DNA from: Gemmatimonadota bacterium
GTDB lineage: Bacteria; Gemmatimonadota; Gemmatimonadetes; Gemmatimonadales; Gemmatimonadaceae
Assembly (NCBI GenBank): GCA_003222065.1
Contig: QHUV01000100.1
Location: 1 to 7,458, forward strand
Reading direction: 5' to 3'
DNA: 7,458 nucleotides
The position numbers were made by a program, and so were the translations under genes. Of this stretch, positions 1-5,876 are shown one piece after another. Below the pieces are notes generated by a model, which was not told the origin of the DNA, did no database searches, and saw only the letters and a list, made by a program, of their open reading frames with translations. Position 1 is the first letter of the stretch. Each line of letters opens with the position of its first letter.

Positions 1-653
1 CCGACTTCGAGTGGAACGAGGCGGAACGGGAATGGCGGTTGGCGATGGCTCACGAACCCGTTTCACGCGACGTTCGCTTCTGGTACGGGAACCATTACCT
101 GTTGTCGATCGGCCGCTGCGCGGAGGCCGTTGAAGCGATGGCGAGAGGCCTTCAAGAGGATCCGCTGAATGTTTTGTACCGCCACCATTTCGCGGTCGGT
201 CTCCGGCATGCCGGCCGCCTAGAGGACGCGGAAGCCGAACTTCGGAGAATCCTGGAGATCGATGAGAACTTTCCGCTTGCTGTGAATACGCTCGGTGCGA
301 TTTGCGCGCAGCAAGGCCGGTTTGAGGAAGCGCTCACGTTCACGGAAAAGGCGTATGCACTGACGCCTTGGAGGCATCCGGTCATCGGACAGCTCGCGGC
401 TTTACTGGTTCGCACCGGAGCCACGCATCGGGCAGACGCCCTGCTCGAGAAGCTCGGGACGGGCAAGACATACGGTGCGCCAACCGGGCTCGCAGTGTTT
501 CACGCAGTGTGTGGGGATTTCGATCGGGCGGCGGACTGGGCCGAGCACGCGATTCAAGAGCGGTATCCGCGACTCGTGCCGATCCTGGCGCCGCTGCTCA
601 GGTCCAGTCCCAGGTGGCCCGGCCTCGCGAACCTCATGAATCTTCCGGGATAA
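1..653 (+). CDS. TPR-repeat protein, C-terminal part (5' end outside window)
   Basis: The reading frame is open from the left edge (first full codon at base 3) to TAA at 651-653, so this is the C-terminal ~216 residues of a longer protein; a TTG at 39 and an ATG at 45 are in frame but have no ribosome site and lie inside homologous-looking sequence, so they are not taken as starts. The visible part is made of 34-residue TPR-type helical hairpins, for example one beginning NVLYRHHFAVGLRHAGR and the next beginning PLAVNTLGAICAQQGR, each ending in an A-x-x-x-x-P-like turn. The opening (DFEWNEAEREWRLAM) and the ending (DFDRAADWAEHAIQERYP... followed by a short R-S-S-P-R-W tail) resemble the C-terminal TPR arrays of bacterial winged-helix/TolB-like or Ser/Thr-kinase regulators. 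That parentage is an inference, as the effector domain is not in the window. TPRs mediate protein-protein contact. It converges on the next gene with a 23-bp gap. Confidence 0.8.
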   Translation, partial: DFEWNEAEREWRLAMAHEPVSRDVRFWYGNHYLLSIGRCAEAVEAMARGLQEDPLNVLYRHHFAVGLRHAGRLEDAEAELRRILEIDENFPLAVNTLGAICAQQGRFEEALTFTEKAYALTPWRHPVIGQLAALLVRTGATHRADALLEKLGTGKTYGAPTGLAVFHAVCGDFDRAADWAEHAIQERYPRLVPILAPLLRSSPRWPGLANLMNLPG

Positions 654-676
654 CGGCCGAGAAGATTGCGTCCCTT

Positions 677-1027
677 TCAGCTCTTGGGAGTAATGAGGCC
701 AGCGAATGACTGGGCCACGATCTTGCCATTCCGCACGACGAGCGTATCTGTGGCAAACTCGTACACGTTGTCGGCAGTCTCCGCGGTCCACAGAACGTAG
801 GCATAATCGCCCTCGACGAACTGCTGCTTCATGCTGAACGCCGTGCCGGGTTTTCCGAACTCCGCAATCATCGCCCGGAAGAACGGTCTGATCGCGTTGG
901 CTCCTTTGAGCGGTCCGTCTGGCGTGAACAGGACAGCGGCCGGCGCATAGTCAGATAGGATGCCGTTGAGGTCGCCCTCGCCAAAACACTTTATATGGTT
1001 GGCGAGAACTTCCATTGTTGAAGCCAT
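677..1027 (-). CDS. Small NTF2-like / SnoaL-like fold protein
   Basis: The 116-residue product fits a single NTF2-like (SnoaL/ketosteroid-isomerase fold) domain. The order is typical: an N-terminal helix with a 'F-G-E-G-D-L-N-G-I' turn (residues 15-23), then Y-A-P-A-A-V-L-F-T-P-D-G (27-38), then a helix with I-R-P-F-F (46-50), and C-terminal strands around VLWTAET and DTLVVRNGKI. Members are small cone-shaped dimers that bind or isomerise hydrophobic ligands, and many have no known substrate; nothing here defines one. The ATG at 1027 was chosen because AGAGGAG lies 7 nt upstream; the frame stays open to 1150, but that extension runs through the hairpins of the leader and is Arg/Ser-rich. The cytoplasmic location is inferred from the lack of a signal peptide. 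It stops 23 bp from the convergent TPR gene. Confidence 0.85.
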   Translation of the reverse strand: MASTMEVLANHIKCFGEGDLNGILSDYAPAAVLFTPDGPLKGANAIRPFFRAMIAEFGKPGTAFSMKQQFVEGDYAYVLWTAETADNVYEFATDTLVVRNGKIVAQSFAGLITPKS

Positions 1028-1209
1028 TGTGTGGCTCCTCTGTTCGCTCTGCTTGCCTAACGTCACCATCGGCGTTCCCTGAAACGCCTCCCATGACCAT
1101 CGTCGCTCAGCGAACGAAGTTCGCCGAAATCGACTGACAGTGCAAGGCATGGCAATCCTTCTCGACAGCGGAGTGCATGCTTTTGATGTTATCTGTCTAA
1201 CGCGCCCAA
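1028..1209. other. 182-bp intergenic leader with two hairpins and octamer copies
   Basis: No gene was found in this spacer between the 94-residue gene and the NTF2-like gene. It holds an exact GCCTAACG (1055-1062), a near copy GTCTAACG (1195-1202), and two perfect 6-bp-stem hairpins: GGCGTT/AACGCC with a 6-nt loop (1071-1088) and GCGAAC/GTTCGC with a 3-nt loop (1110-1124). Neither hairpin is followed by a T-run on either strand, so they are not typical intrinsic terminators. They would lie in the 5' leader of the NTF2-like mRNA if transcription starts near the upstream gene. No clear -35/-10 pair was seen. Confidence 0.6.
1035..1041 (-). promoter_or_regulatory. Ribosome binding site of the NTF2-like gene
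   Basis: On the minus strand this reads AGAGGAG, 7 nt before the ATG at 1027. It is the best Shine-Dalgarno match in the window and decides the start against the longer open frame to 1150. Confidence 0.75.
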
Positions 1210-1494
1210 CTACAAGTCCTCGTCAGGCGGCCGCATCGAGTGAAGCGATCCAGCACTCATGTGAAGGTCATGGACTAGCTCAAGCCGCGCAGCATCCGTA
1301 AGCCAAGGCGCGCCCGCTTGCGTTCGTTCCTGGTCAAGTAAGAATGCCGCTACTTCCGAATCGTCCGCGCCAGCGTCAAACATTCCTACCACGGTGGCTG
1401 CGAGCTCCTGCACATTCAGGGGCGCGCGCATCCAACGCGAGGCAAGCAAGTCCTCAACAAGGGCGCGCCAACGACCATACCGATTCGTGCTCAT
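1210..1494 (-). CDS. Small hypothetical protein, family not recognised
   Basis: This frame encodes 94 residues, from ATG at 1494 to TAG at 1210-1212. I do not recognise the family. The sequence looks like a compact, mainly helical soluble protein: an N-terminal basic, Trp-containing helix (RYGRWRALVEDLLASRW), a central stretch ending in V-V-G-M-F-D-A-G-A-D-D-S-E-V-A-A-F-L-L, and a short tail finishing P-P-D-E-D-L. There is no signal peptide or membrane segment. A weak AGAGG lies about 5 nt before the ATG. Support for it being real is an amino-acid composition like that of a folded protein and a fit between flanking spacers; the opposite-strand frame over the same DNA is much less protein-like. 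It is flanked on both sides by TCTAACGC sequences (1196 and 1534), which may be coincidental members of the octamer family. Confidence 0.6.
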   Translation of the reverse strand: MSTNRYGRWRALVEDLLASRWMRAPLNVQELAATVVGMFDAGADDSEVAAFLLDQERTQAGAPWLTDAARLELVHDLHMSAGSLHSMRPPDEDL

Positions 1495-1659
1495 TGGCCT
1501 CTGCGACAGGTGACTCGATCATTCTGTAGTCCCTCTAACGCCCGCGTTCACTTGCGAGCGAGCGAAATAAGAGCACGCAGCGCGCCCGAGCGCCATGCTT
1601 GCCGCGGCATCAAGGTCGATTCATACTCTCGGCCACTTCCACGCCCGCGGAGCTTGCCG
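1495..1659. other. 165-bp divergent intergenic region
   Basis: This spacer separates two divergently transcribed genes and so should carry both promoters, but no convincing sigma70-type pair could be seen. It contains CTCTAACG (1533-1540), a two-mismatch relative of the window-wide octamer, followed by a GC-rich tract rich in GCGAGCGAGCG-like sequence, and a perfect 10-bp palindrome TGCCGCGGCA at 1600-1609. A GGAG at 1649-1652 serves the cupin gene that follows. Confidence 0.5.
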
Positions 1660-2046
1660 ATGTCATTCTCCCGCTCGACGAGTGTTGCCTGCCTTCTCTG
1701 CTTCGTGTCCGGCGCCGGCGTCGTGTGGGCGCAGCAGAGAGCGCAAGGCACATCACGACGCGAACCACAATTCGAGAACGCTCAAGTGAGCGTGTGGAAG
1801 TCTACCATCATGCCCAAGCAGCCGCTGACATTGCATCGCCACGACCATGGGCGAGCGCTCGTCGCGCTGACGAATGGCCAGCTCAAGGTCGTCGACAAGA
1901 ACGGCAAGGTGCTCGACACGTACAATCTGAAGGCCGGGACGGCGATGTGGCTCGGGATCGATCCGCCCGGACAAATGCACGCCGACGTCAACGACGGCCC
2001 GCGTGCGGTCCAGGTGATCGTCGTTCAACTCAAAAACGACCGATAA
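1660..2046 (+). CDS. Secreted small cupin-domain protein
   Basis: The product has 128 residues. The ATG at 1660 was chosen because GGAG lies 7 nt upstream and because it places a normal signal peptide at the N-terminus: MSFSR, a hydrophobic run to about residue 22, and a likely signal-peptidase I site after V-W-A (residue 24). The open frame continues upstream to 1510, but that part is Arg-rich and unlike a signal peptide. The mature part is one small beta-barrel cupin. A His cluster HRHDHGRALVAL (H59, H61, H63) gives the first motif and G-Q-M-H-A-D-V-N (H107) the second, so a metal site is plausible, although the usual Glu of motif 1 is not evident. Similar exported cupins are common in soil bacteria with unknown substrate. 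Probable location is the periplasm or outside. Its stop is 3 bp from the end of the convergent DinB-like gene. Confidence 0.85.
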   Translation: MSFSRSTSVACLLCFVSGAGVVWAQQRAQGTSRREPQFENAQVSVWKSTIMPKQPLTLHRHDHGRALVALTNGQLKVVDKNGKVLDTYNLKAGTAMWLGIDPPGQMHADVNDGPRAVQVIVVQLKNDR

Positions 2047-2049
2047 ACT

Positions 2050-2568
2050 CTATACATATCTCATCATGCCGGATCGCACGATCCGCGTCGTCACCGATAG
2101 CTGTCCGACATGACGCATCGCGTGCTCGGCGCCGTGCACGAGGCACCCGATGACGGTGGACGGAAGGTTCGCTCGCCCGACGGCGCGGAAGTCGCCGAGG
2201 GTCGCCGGGTCGACGGTTCGCAGCTCGGCCAAGGCAGCGCCGACGCGCGCGCCTAACGCATCGAGGACGCGCGGGATATCCGCGGTGGTGAGCGCCTCGC
2301 CTTCCGCCCGAAGCGCCGCGAATTGCTCGGCGCTCAGCGCCTCGCCACGTGCGTAGGTGAACAGGCGATCGATGACGCCCGTGATGTGCCTAACGTGAAA
2401 GGCCGCTGAGGCCACACCCGCCGGCCGTGCATTCCACTCCGGCTCGGTGAGGTTCGCGACGAGCTCCGTCACGCTCTCGCGGACCTGCAACAGAATATGC
2501 GCGACGGGTTGTAAGGTGGCCGGCACGCCGTCGATGGGTCCTCGCTGCCACCATTCAGTATTTGCCAC
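2050..2568 (-). CDS. DinB-superfamily protein (putative metal-dependent hydrolase/transferase)
   Basis: The 172-residue product has the four-helix-bundle pattern of the DinB/YfiT superfamily. Candidate metal-binding His residues are H58 and H61 (F-H-V-R-H-I) at the second helix and H145, H149 and H153 (H-G-A-E-H-A-M-R-H-V-G-Q-L) near the C-terminus; the H-x3-H pair followed by G-Q-L is the usual DinB signature. Family members include thiol-dependent transferases (bacillithiol, mycothiol) and damage-induced proteins; this one cannot be assigned a substrate. The start is GTG at 2568, with no good Shine-Dalgarno visible, so it may depend on translation of the cupin gene that ends 29 bp upstream. 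It is the last gene of the minus-strand run. Two exact octamers lie inside it (2251, encoding A-L-G with TTA; 2388, encoding V-R with AGG). Confidence 0.85.
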   Translation of the reverse strand: MANTEWWQRGPIDGVPATLQPVAHILLQVRESVTELVANLTEPEWNARPAGVASAAFHVRHITGVIDRLFTYARGEALSAEQFAALRAEGEALTTADIPRVLDALGARVGAALAELRTVDPATLGDFRAVGRANLPSTVIGCLVHGAEHAMRHVGQLSVTTRIVRSGMMRYV

Positions 2569-2597
2569 TGTGAGATCAGTGTGTCGTTAGGACGTAC

Positions 2598-3182
2598 TCA
2601 GCAGTCGTTCGGCGATGCCTCGGCATGGCCTCGATGAAAGGCCGCCGCACGCTGCGCCGGTGTCAATAATTTCGGGGCCTCCCCAGGCTTGGTCGACACC
2701 GAACGCAGCACCTCCTCAAAACCGGGCGACGAAAAGATGAACACGTTGGTCAACGTATCCGTGCCGATGTTCGTCAAGGTGACGCACGTGCCTTGCGGAA
2801 TGAACACCGTTCCGCCTGCTGACGCGACGTAATCCTGTGTACCGAGGCGCACCTGTGCCGTTCCACGAAGGATGATGATAATCTCATCCTCCTGTAGGTG
2901 GCGGTGAGCGCCGATCACGTCGCCCGGCGGCAAGTCGGAACTGCCCAGTACCATGCGCCGCGATCCGGTGTTGACAGGATCGATCTTCAGGAGGAGGGGC
3001 GCGGCACCTCCGCGCAGGAATCGGCGCTCCCCCTCCTGCGCCCCGATCACGGCTGGCCGTGGCGCAGTCGTCGATCCTGGCTCGGTTGCGCCCGTCGTCG
3101 CTCCCGTTCGATGACAGGCCAATCCGCAGAGCACCGATGCGGCGACGGCCAGTGCTGCGCAAGTATTTCGGCAAGCGTCCAC
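2598..3182 (-). CDS. Exported (probable lipoprotein) monocupin
   Basis: The product has 194 residues from GTG at 3182, preceded 4 nt earlier by a perfect AGGAG. The N-terminus is then a 22-residue lipoprotein-like signal ending G-L-A-C (Cys23), a weak lipobox. An ATG at 3257 (AGGA nearby, product 219 residues) is the main alternative, but the extra 25 codons have unusually A/T-rich third positions and would put a long Arg-rich tail before the signal. Cupin motif 1 is intact: G87, H93-R-H95, E100, G107. Motif 2 is altered: I-P-Q-G-T-C-V-T-L-T-N has Val134 where the metal-binding His normally stands, with Cys133 beside it, so the site may bind metal weakly or differently. It lies just downstream of the ligase gene and is probably co-transcribed. 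The role is unknown; sensing or binding of a carboxylate at the envelope is only a guess. Confidence 0.8.
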   Translation of the reverse strand: MDACRNTCAALAVAASVLCGLACHRTGATTGATEPGSTTAPRPAVIGAQEGERRFLRGGAAPLLLKIDPVNTGSRRMVLGSSDLPPGDVIGAHRHLQEDEIIIILRGTAQVRLGTQDYVASAGGTVFIPQGTCVTLTNIGTDTLTNVFIFSSPGFEEVLRSVSTKPGEAPKLLTPAQRAAAFHRGHAEASPNDC

Positions 3183-3186
3183 AAAG

Positions 3187-3191
3187 CTCCT
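3187..3191 (-). promoter_or_regulatory. Ribosome binding site deciding the monocupin start
   Basis: It reads AGGAG on the minus strand, 4 nt before a GTG at 3182. Together with the lipoprotein-like signal that begins there, it favours the GTG over the upstream ATG at 3257. Confidence 0.55.
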
Positions 3192-3270
3192 GGCACGACG
3201 AGGAATGATTTGAGACCAAATGTCAGCCGCCACGACACGACTTCTAATCGGCGTCATCTTGTCCTGATCG

Positions 3271-4788
3271 CTACGCGAGCCCCAACTTCTGCGCGAGCCC
3301 GATCCGCTGCAGCTTGCCCGTCGCACCGACGGGAATCTCGGTGAGAATCAGGATCTTCCTCGGCACCTTGTACGGCGCGAGACGCGCCGAGGCAAACTCG
3401 CGCAGCTCCTTGTCCGTGGCGGCCGTGCCCTGGCGGAGCACGATCGCCGCGGCGACGTCCTCGCCGAGCATCTCGTGAGGCATCGCGAACGTCACGCATT
3501 GATGCACCGCGGGATGCGCCATGATGATCTCGTCGACCTCGCGGGGTGAGATCTTCTCGCCGCCGCGGTTGATGATTTCCTTGAGACGGCCGGTGATGCT
3601 GACGTATCCGTCGTCGTCCATTACCCCCTGGTCGCCGGTGCGGAACCAGCCGTCGTAGAACGCCTCGGCGTTGGCCTTCGGATTGTTCTCATAGGCCGTC
3701 ATCACGTTAGGCCCCCTGATGACGATTTCGCCCGTCTGGCCGCGTGGCACGGTCGTGCCCTTCTCGTCGACGACGCGGATCTCGGGTCCACCGCTCGGAC
3801 CGACGGTACCCGGCTTGCGCGCCCCGCCTAACGGGTTACTGGCCATCTGGTGCGTGGCCTCCGTCATTCCGTACGCCTCAATGACCGGAACGCCGAACAC
3901 CCGCTCCAACTCGGCGATCACCGTCGGCGGCAGCGCCGACGATGACGAGCGGATGAATCGCAGGCGGTGGTTCCTGACGATCTCCAGATTGCCGGGTGCG
4001 CGGAGCAGGATCGCCTGGTGCATCGTCGGTACACCGGTGTACCAGGTCGGCTTCACGTCATCGAGCCAGGAAAAGAACTTGAGCGCGTTGAAACCTGGCG
4101 AGCACGAGACTTCTCCCCCGGCGGAGAGCGGTGCCGATAGTGCCGCGATGAGGCCGTGTATATGGAACAGCGGCATGATGACAAGCCCGCGATCGTTCGG
4201 CGTGAGCGCGAGCGTCTTGCGGATATTCGCCGCCGACGCGGCGATGTTCTTGTGCGCGAGCGGTACGATCTTCGGTCGTGACGTCGTGCCCGACGTGTGC
4301 AGGACGAGCGCGATGTCGTCGGGCTTCGCCGCGCGGACCGGTTGACGTGTGTCCGAGCTGTCCTCGAACTGCAGCGAGAACGTTCCCGCGCCGCGTGCGG
4401 GATGCGCCGTTAGGCGTGCAACCGGAACGCTGAGCTTCTGCGCGATGCCGATCGCCGGCGTGTCCTTCCCAGCGGCGACGATGAGCAGCTTCGCCCCCAG
4501 GTCCGTGAGATAAAACTCGAATTCCTCGGCGCGATAACTGGGATTGAGTGGCGCGGCGGTTGCCGCGGAGCCAACGCTCAAAAACGCCGCCGCCATCTCA
4601 GGGCCGTTGTCGAGGACGATCGCGACGCGGTCGCCGGCGCCGATGCCCTGCGAGGCGAGCGACTCAGCCACTTCGACAACGAGAGTGCGCAGACCGCGAT
4701 AGGTCAGCGCCGTGCCGCCAGGTGCGCTGAGCGCCGGCGCATCGTCGGCGCCGGCTTTGAGAAGTTCTGGAATGGTTCCGATGGACAT
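3271..4788 (-). CDS. Acyl-CoA ligase, oxalyl-CoA synthetase-like (AAE3/Pcs60 group)
   Basis: This is a 505-residue member of the ANL (AMP-forming) superfamily, the normal length for the family. Motifs in order: phosphate loop T165-S-G-T-T-S-R-P-K173; P-L-F-H-I-H-G-L (206-213); Y306-G-M-T-E310 with following A-T-H; T384-G-D386; hinge G-R-L-K-E-I-I-N-R-G-G-E-K-I-S-P (400-415); and the catalytic Lys K492 in G-A-T-G-K-L-Q-R. The strings HTSGTTSRPK, TWYTGVPTMHQ, EAYGMTEATH with N-P-L, and INRGGEKISP match what I remember of plant AAE3 and yeast Pcs60, which make oxalyl-CoA from oxalate, ATP and CoA. Substrate is therefore inferred, not shown; other short or dicarboxylic acids remain possible. The ATG at 4788 fits the family N-terminus; the frame extends to 4914, but that part is repeat DNA. 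No Shine-Dalgarno is evident. It begins 47 nt after the PanE-like gene and is followed by the monocupin. Confidence 0.9.
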   Translation of the reverse strand: MSIGTIPELLKAGADDAPALSAPGGTALTYRGLRTLVVEVAESLASQGIGAGDRVAIVLDNGPEMAAAFLSVGSAATAAPLNPSYRAEEFEFYLTDLGAKLLIVAAGKDTPAIGIAQKLSVPVARLTAHPARGAGTFSLQFEDSSDTRQPVRAAKPDDIALVLHTSGTTSRPKIVPLAHKNIAASAANIRKTLALTPNDRGLVIMPLFHIHGLIAALSAPLSAGGEVSCSPGFNALKFFSWLDDVKPTWYTGVPTMHQAILLRAPGNLEIVRNHRLRFIRSSSSALPPTVIAELERVFGVPVIEAYGMTEATHQMASNPLGGARKPGTVGPSGGPEIRVVDEKGTTVPRGQTGEIVIRGPNVMTAYENNPKANAEAFYDGWFRTGDQGVMDDDGYVSITGRLKEIINRGGEKISPREVDEIIMAHPAVHQCVTFAMPHEMLGEDVAAAIVLRQGTAATDKELREFASARLAPYKVPRKILILTEIPVGATGKLQRIGLAQKLGLA

Positions 4789-4833
4789 ATCACTAGACAG
4801 GAGAAAGTGCAGATTCCTCGCCGCGAACTCCAC

Positions 4834-4913
4834 TGTCATCCCGAGGAGCGAAGCGACGAGGGATCTGCTTTTTCCCAAACTAAAGCAGATCCCTCGCTGC
4901 GCTCGGGATGACA
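4834..4913. repeat. 80-bp imperfect inverted repeat ('CHPERSEG'-type palindromic element)
   Basis: The outer arms TGTCATCCCGAG (4834-4845) and CTCGGGATGACA (4902-4913) are perfect complements. The inner arms GAGGGATCTGCTTT (4858-4871) and AAAGCAGATCCCTC (4882-4895) are also perfect, with a 10-nt loop. Between the arm segments the left side has 12 nt and the right side 6, giving a bulge. The sequence belongs to a widespread class of intergenic palindromic repeats whose translations read CHPERSEG or SSRAQRGI. It lies at the junction of the PanE-like and ligase genes, and its outer arm supplies the stop codon of the former. In the operon mRNA it would form a long hairpin that could affect mRNA stability or the level of downstream expression; this is inference. 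Confidence 0.9.
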
Positions 4914-5876
4914 TTGCTTCGCTAACAGGCTCACGAGCGCATAGACGGCATCGATGTGTGGCGTGGGCGTGCCCGTTAGGCGGCCGAGCTCGACGACGGC
5001 GCCAACGAGCGCCTCGATCTCCATCGGCCGCCCCGCCTCGACGTCCTGCAGCATCGACGTCTTGTGCTCGCCGACCTTTTCGGCGCCGGCGATGCGCGTG
5101 TCGATGCCGACGCGAAAGGTGACGCCAAGCTTGTTCGCCACGGCTTCGGCCTCCCGCATCATCTCGACGCTCAGCTCGCGCGTCAGCGGAAAGCGGAGGA
5201 GGCCGGCGAGCGTCGCGTGCGTCAACGCGCTGATCGGGTTGAAGCTCAAATTACCCCACAGCTTGAGCCAGATCTCGCTGCGAATGTCGGAGATGACGGG
5301 CGCCTTGAAACCGGCGCGCGTGAACGCCGCGGAGATGGCCTGGACCCGGCGTGACGTCGAGCCGTTAGGCTCACCGAGGGTGAAGCGCTTCCCCTCGACG
5401 ACGTGAACGACGCCGGGCGCCTCGAGCGTCGCGGCGGGGTAGACGACGGACCCGATGATCCGGTCGGCGTCGATGTGGCGCGCAATTGTACCATCGGGAT
5501 CCGCGGACTTGATCGACGTTCCCGCGTAGACGCCGCCATGCTTGTGGAAATACCACCACGGAATCCCGTTTTGCATCGTGACGATCGCCGTTTCGTCCTG
5601 GCAGAGCGCCGCGATGTCGGCAGCGACAGCGCCGACCTGGTGCGCCTTGACCGCGAGGATCACGACGTCTTGCGGACCAGCGTCAGCAGTCTTGTCGTAT
5701 GCGCCAGCGCGGCCGATCACCTCCGCGCCGTCCTCGCCGATGACGCGCATCCCGGCGCGTCGAATGGCGTCGAGGTTCGCGCCACGCGCGATGAACGTGA
5801 CGTCCTCACCGGCCGCGGCCAGCCACCCACCGACGTAGCCGCCAATCGCCCCCGCACCGACGACGGCGATCTTCAC
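4836..5876 (-). CDS. PanE/ApbA-family NAD(P)H-dependent dehydrogenase (ketopantoate reductase-like)
   Basis: The product has 346 residues from a GTG at 5876, which overlaps the transporter stop as GTGA, a classic sign of translational coupling; the longer frame is only transporter DNA out of frame. The N-terminal Rossmann fold shows G7-A-G-A-I-G-G-Y-V-G-G17 and R31 (NADPH-type preference), then A-V-K-A-H-Q (75-80) and M-Q-N103-G-I-P-W-W-Y-F. The C-terminal helical domain has the catalytic-type Lys K205 (W-L-K-L-W-G-N-L) with N-P-I-S-A-L-T, and S-M-L-Q-D-V-E-A-G-R-P-M-E-I-E288, matching the Lys and Glu of E. coli PanE. Family members reduce 2-oxo acids. From memory, a PanE-like protein (PanE2) of Methylobacterium extorquens serves as oxalyl-CoA reductase, which suits the neighbours here. 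Pantothenate synthesis is the alternative, but no panB or panC is nearby. The last 25 residues (C322-G346) come from the inserted repeat. Confidence 0.9.
   Translation of the reverse strand: MKIAVVGAGAIGGYVGGWLAAAGEDVTFIARGANLDAIRRAGMRVIGEDGAEVIGRAGAYDKTADAGPQDVVILAVKAHQVGAVAADIAALCQDETAIVTMQNGIPWWYFHKHGGVYAGTSIKSADPDGTIARHIDADRIIGSVVYPAATLEAPGVVHVVEGKRFTLGEPNGSTSRRVQAISAAFTRAGFKAPVISDIRSEIWLKLWGNLSFNPISALTHATLAGLLRFPLTRELSVEMMREAEAVANKLGVTFRVGIDTRIAGAEKVGEHKTSMLQDVEAGRPMEIEALVGAVVELGRLTGTPTPHIDAVYALVSLLAKQCHPERSEGSALVWEKADPSSLRSSG

Noticed and set aside
1028..1150. 41-residue extension of the NTF2-like protein
   Set aside because: It would run through two hairpins and the strong Shine-Dalgarno of the ATG at 1027, and it has no NTF2-like sequence.
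1055..1202. Integron attC sites suggested by GCCTAAC and GTTAGGC, which match the R box consensus
   Set aside because: No copy in the window has a properly oriented partner R box at attC distance with complementary arms, and most exact copies are inside conserved protein genes. The dispersed octamer explanation fits better.
3719..4345. 208-residue plus-strand frame opposite the ligase gene
   Set aside because: It is a Ser/Pro/Arg-rich complement of highly conserved ligase motifs and has no start signal.
4789..4914. N-terminal extension of the acyl-CoA ligase to an ATG at 4914
   Set aside because: The extra 42 residues (SSRAQRGI-type) are translated interspersed repeat; family homology begins at the ATG at 4788.
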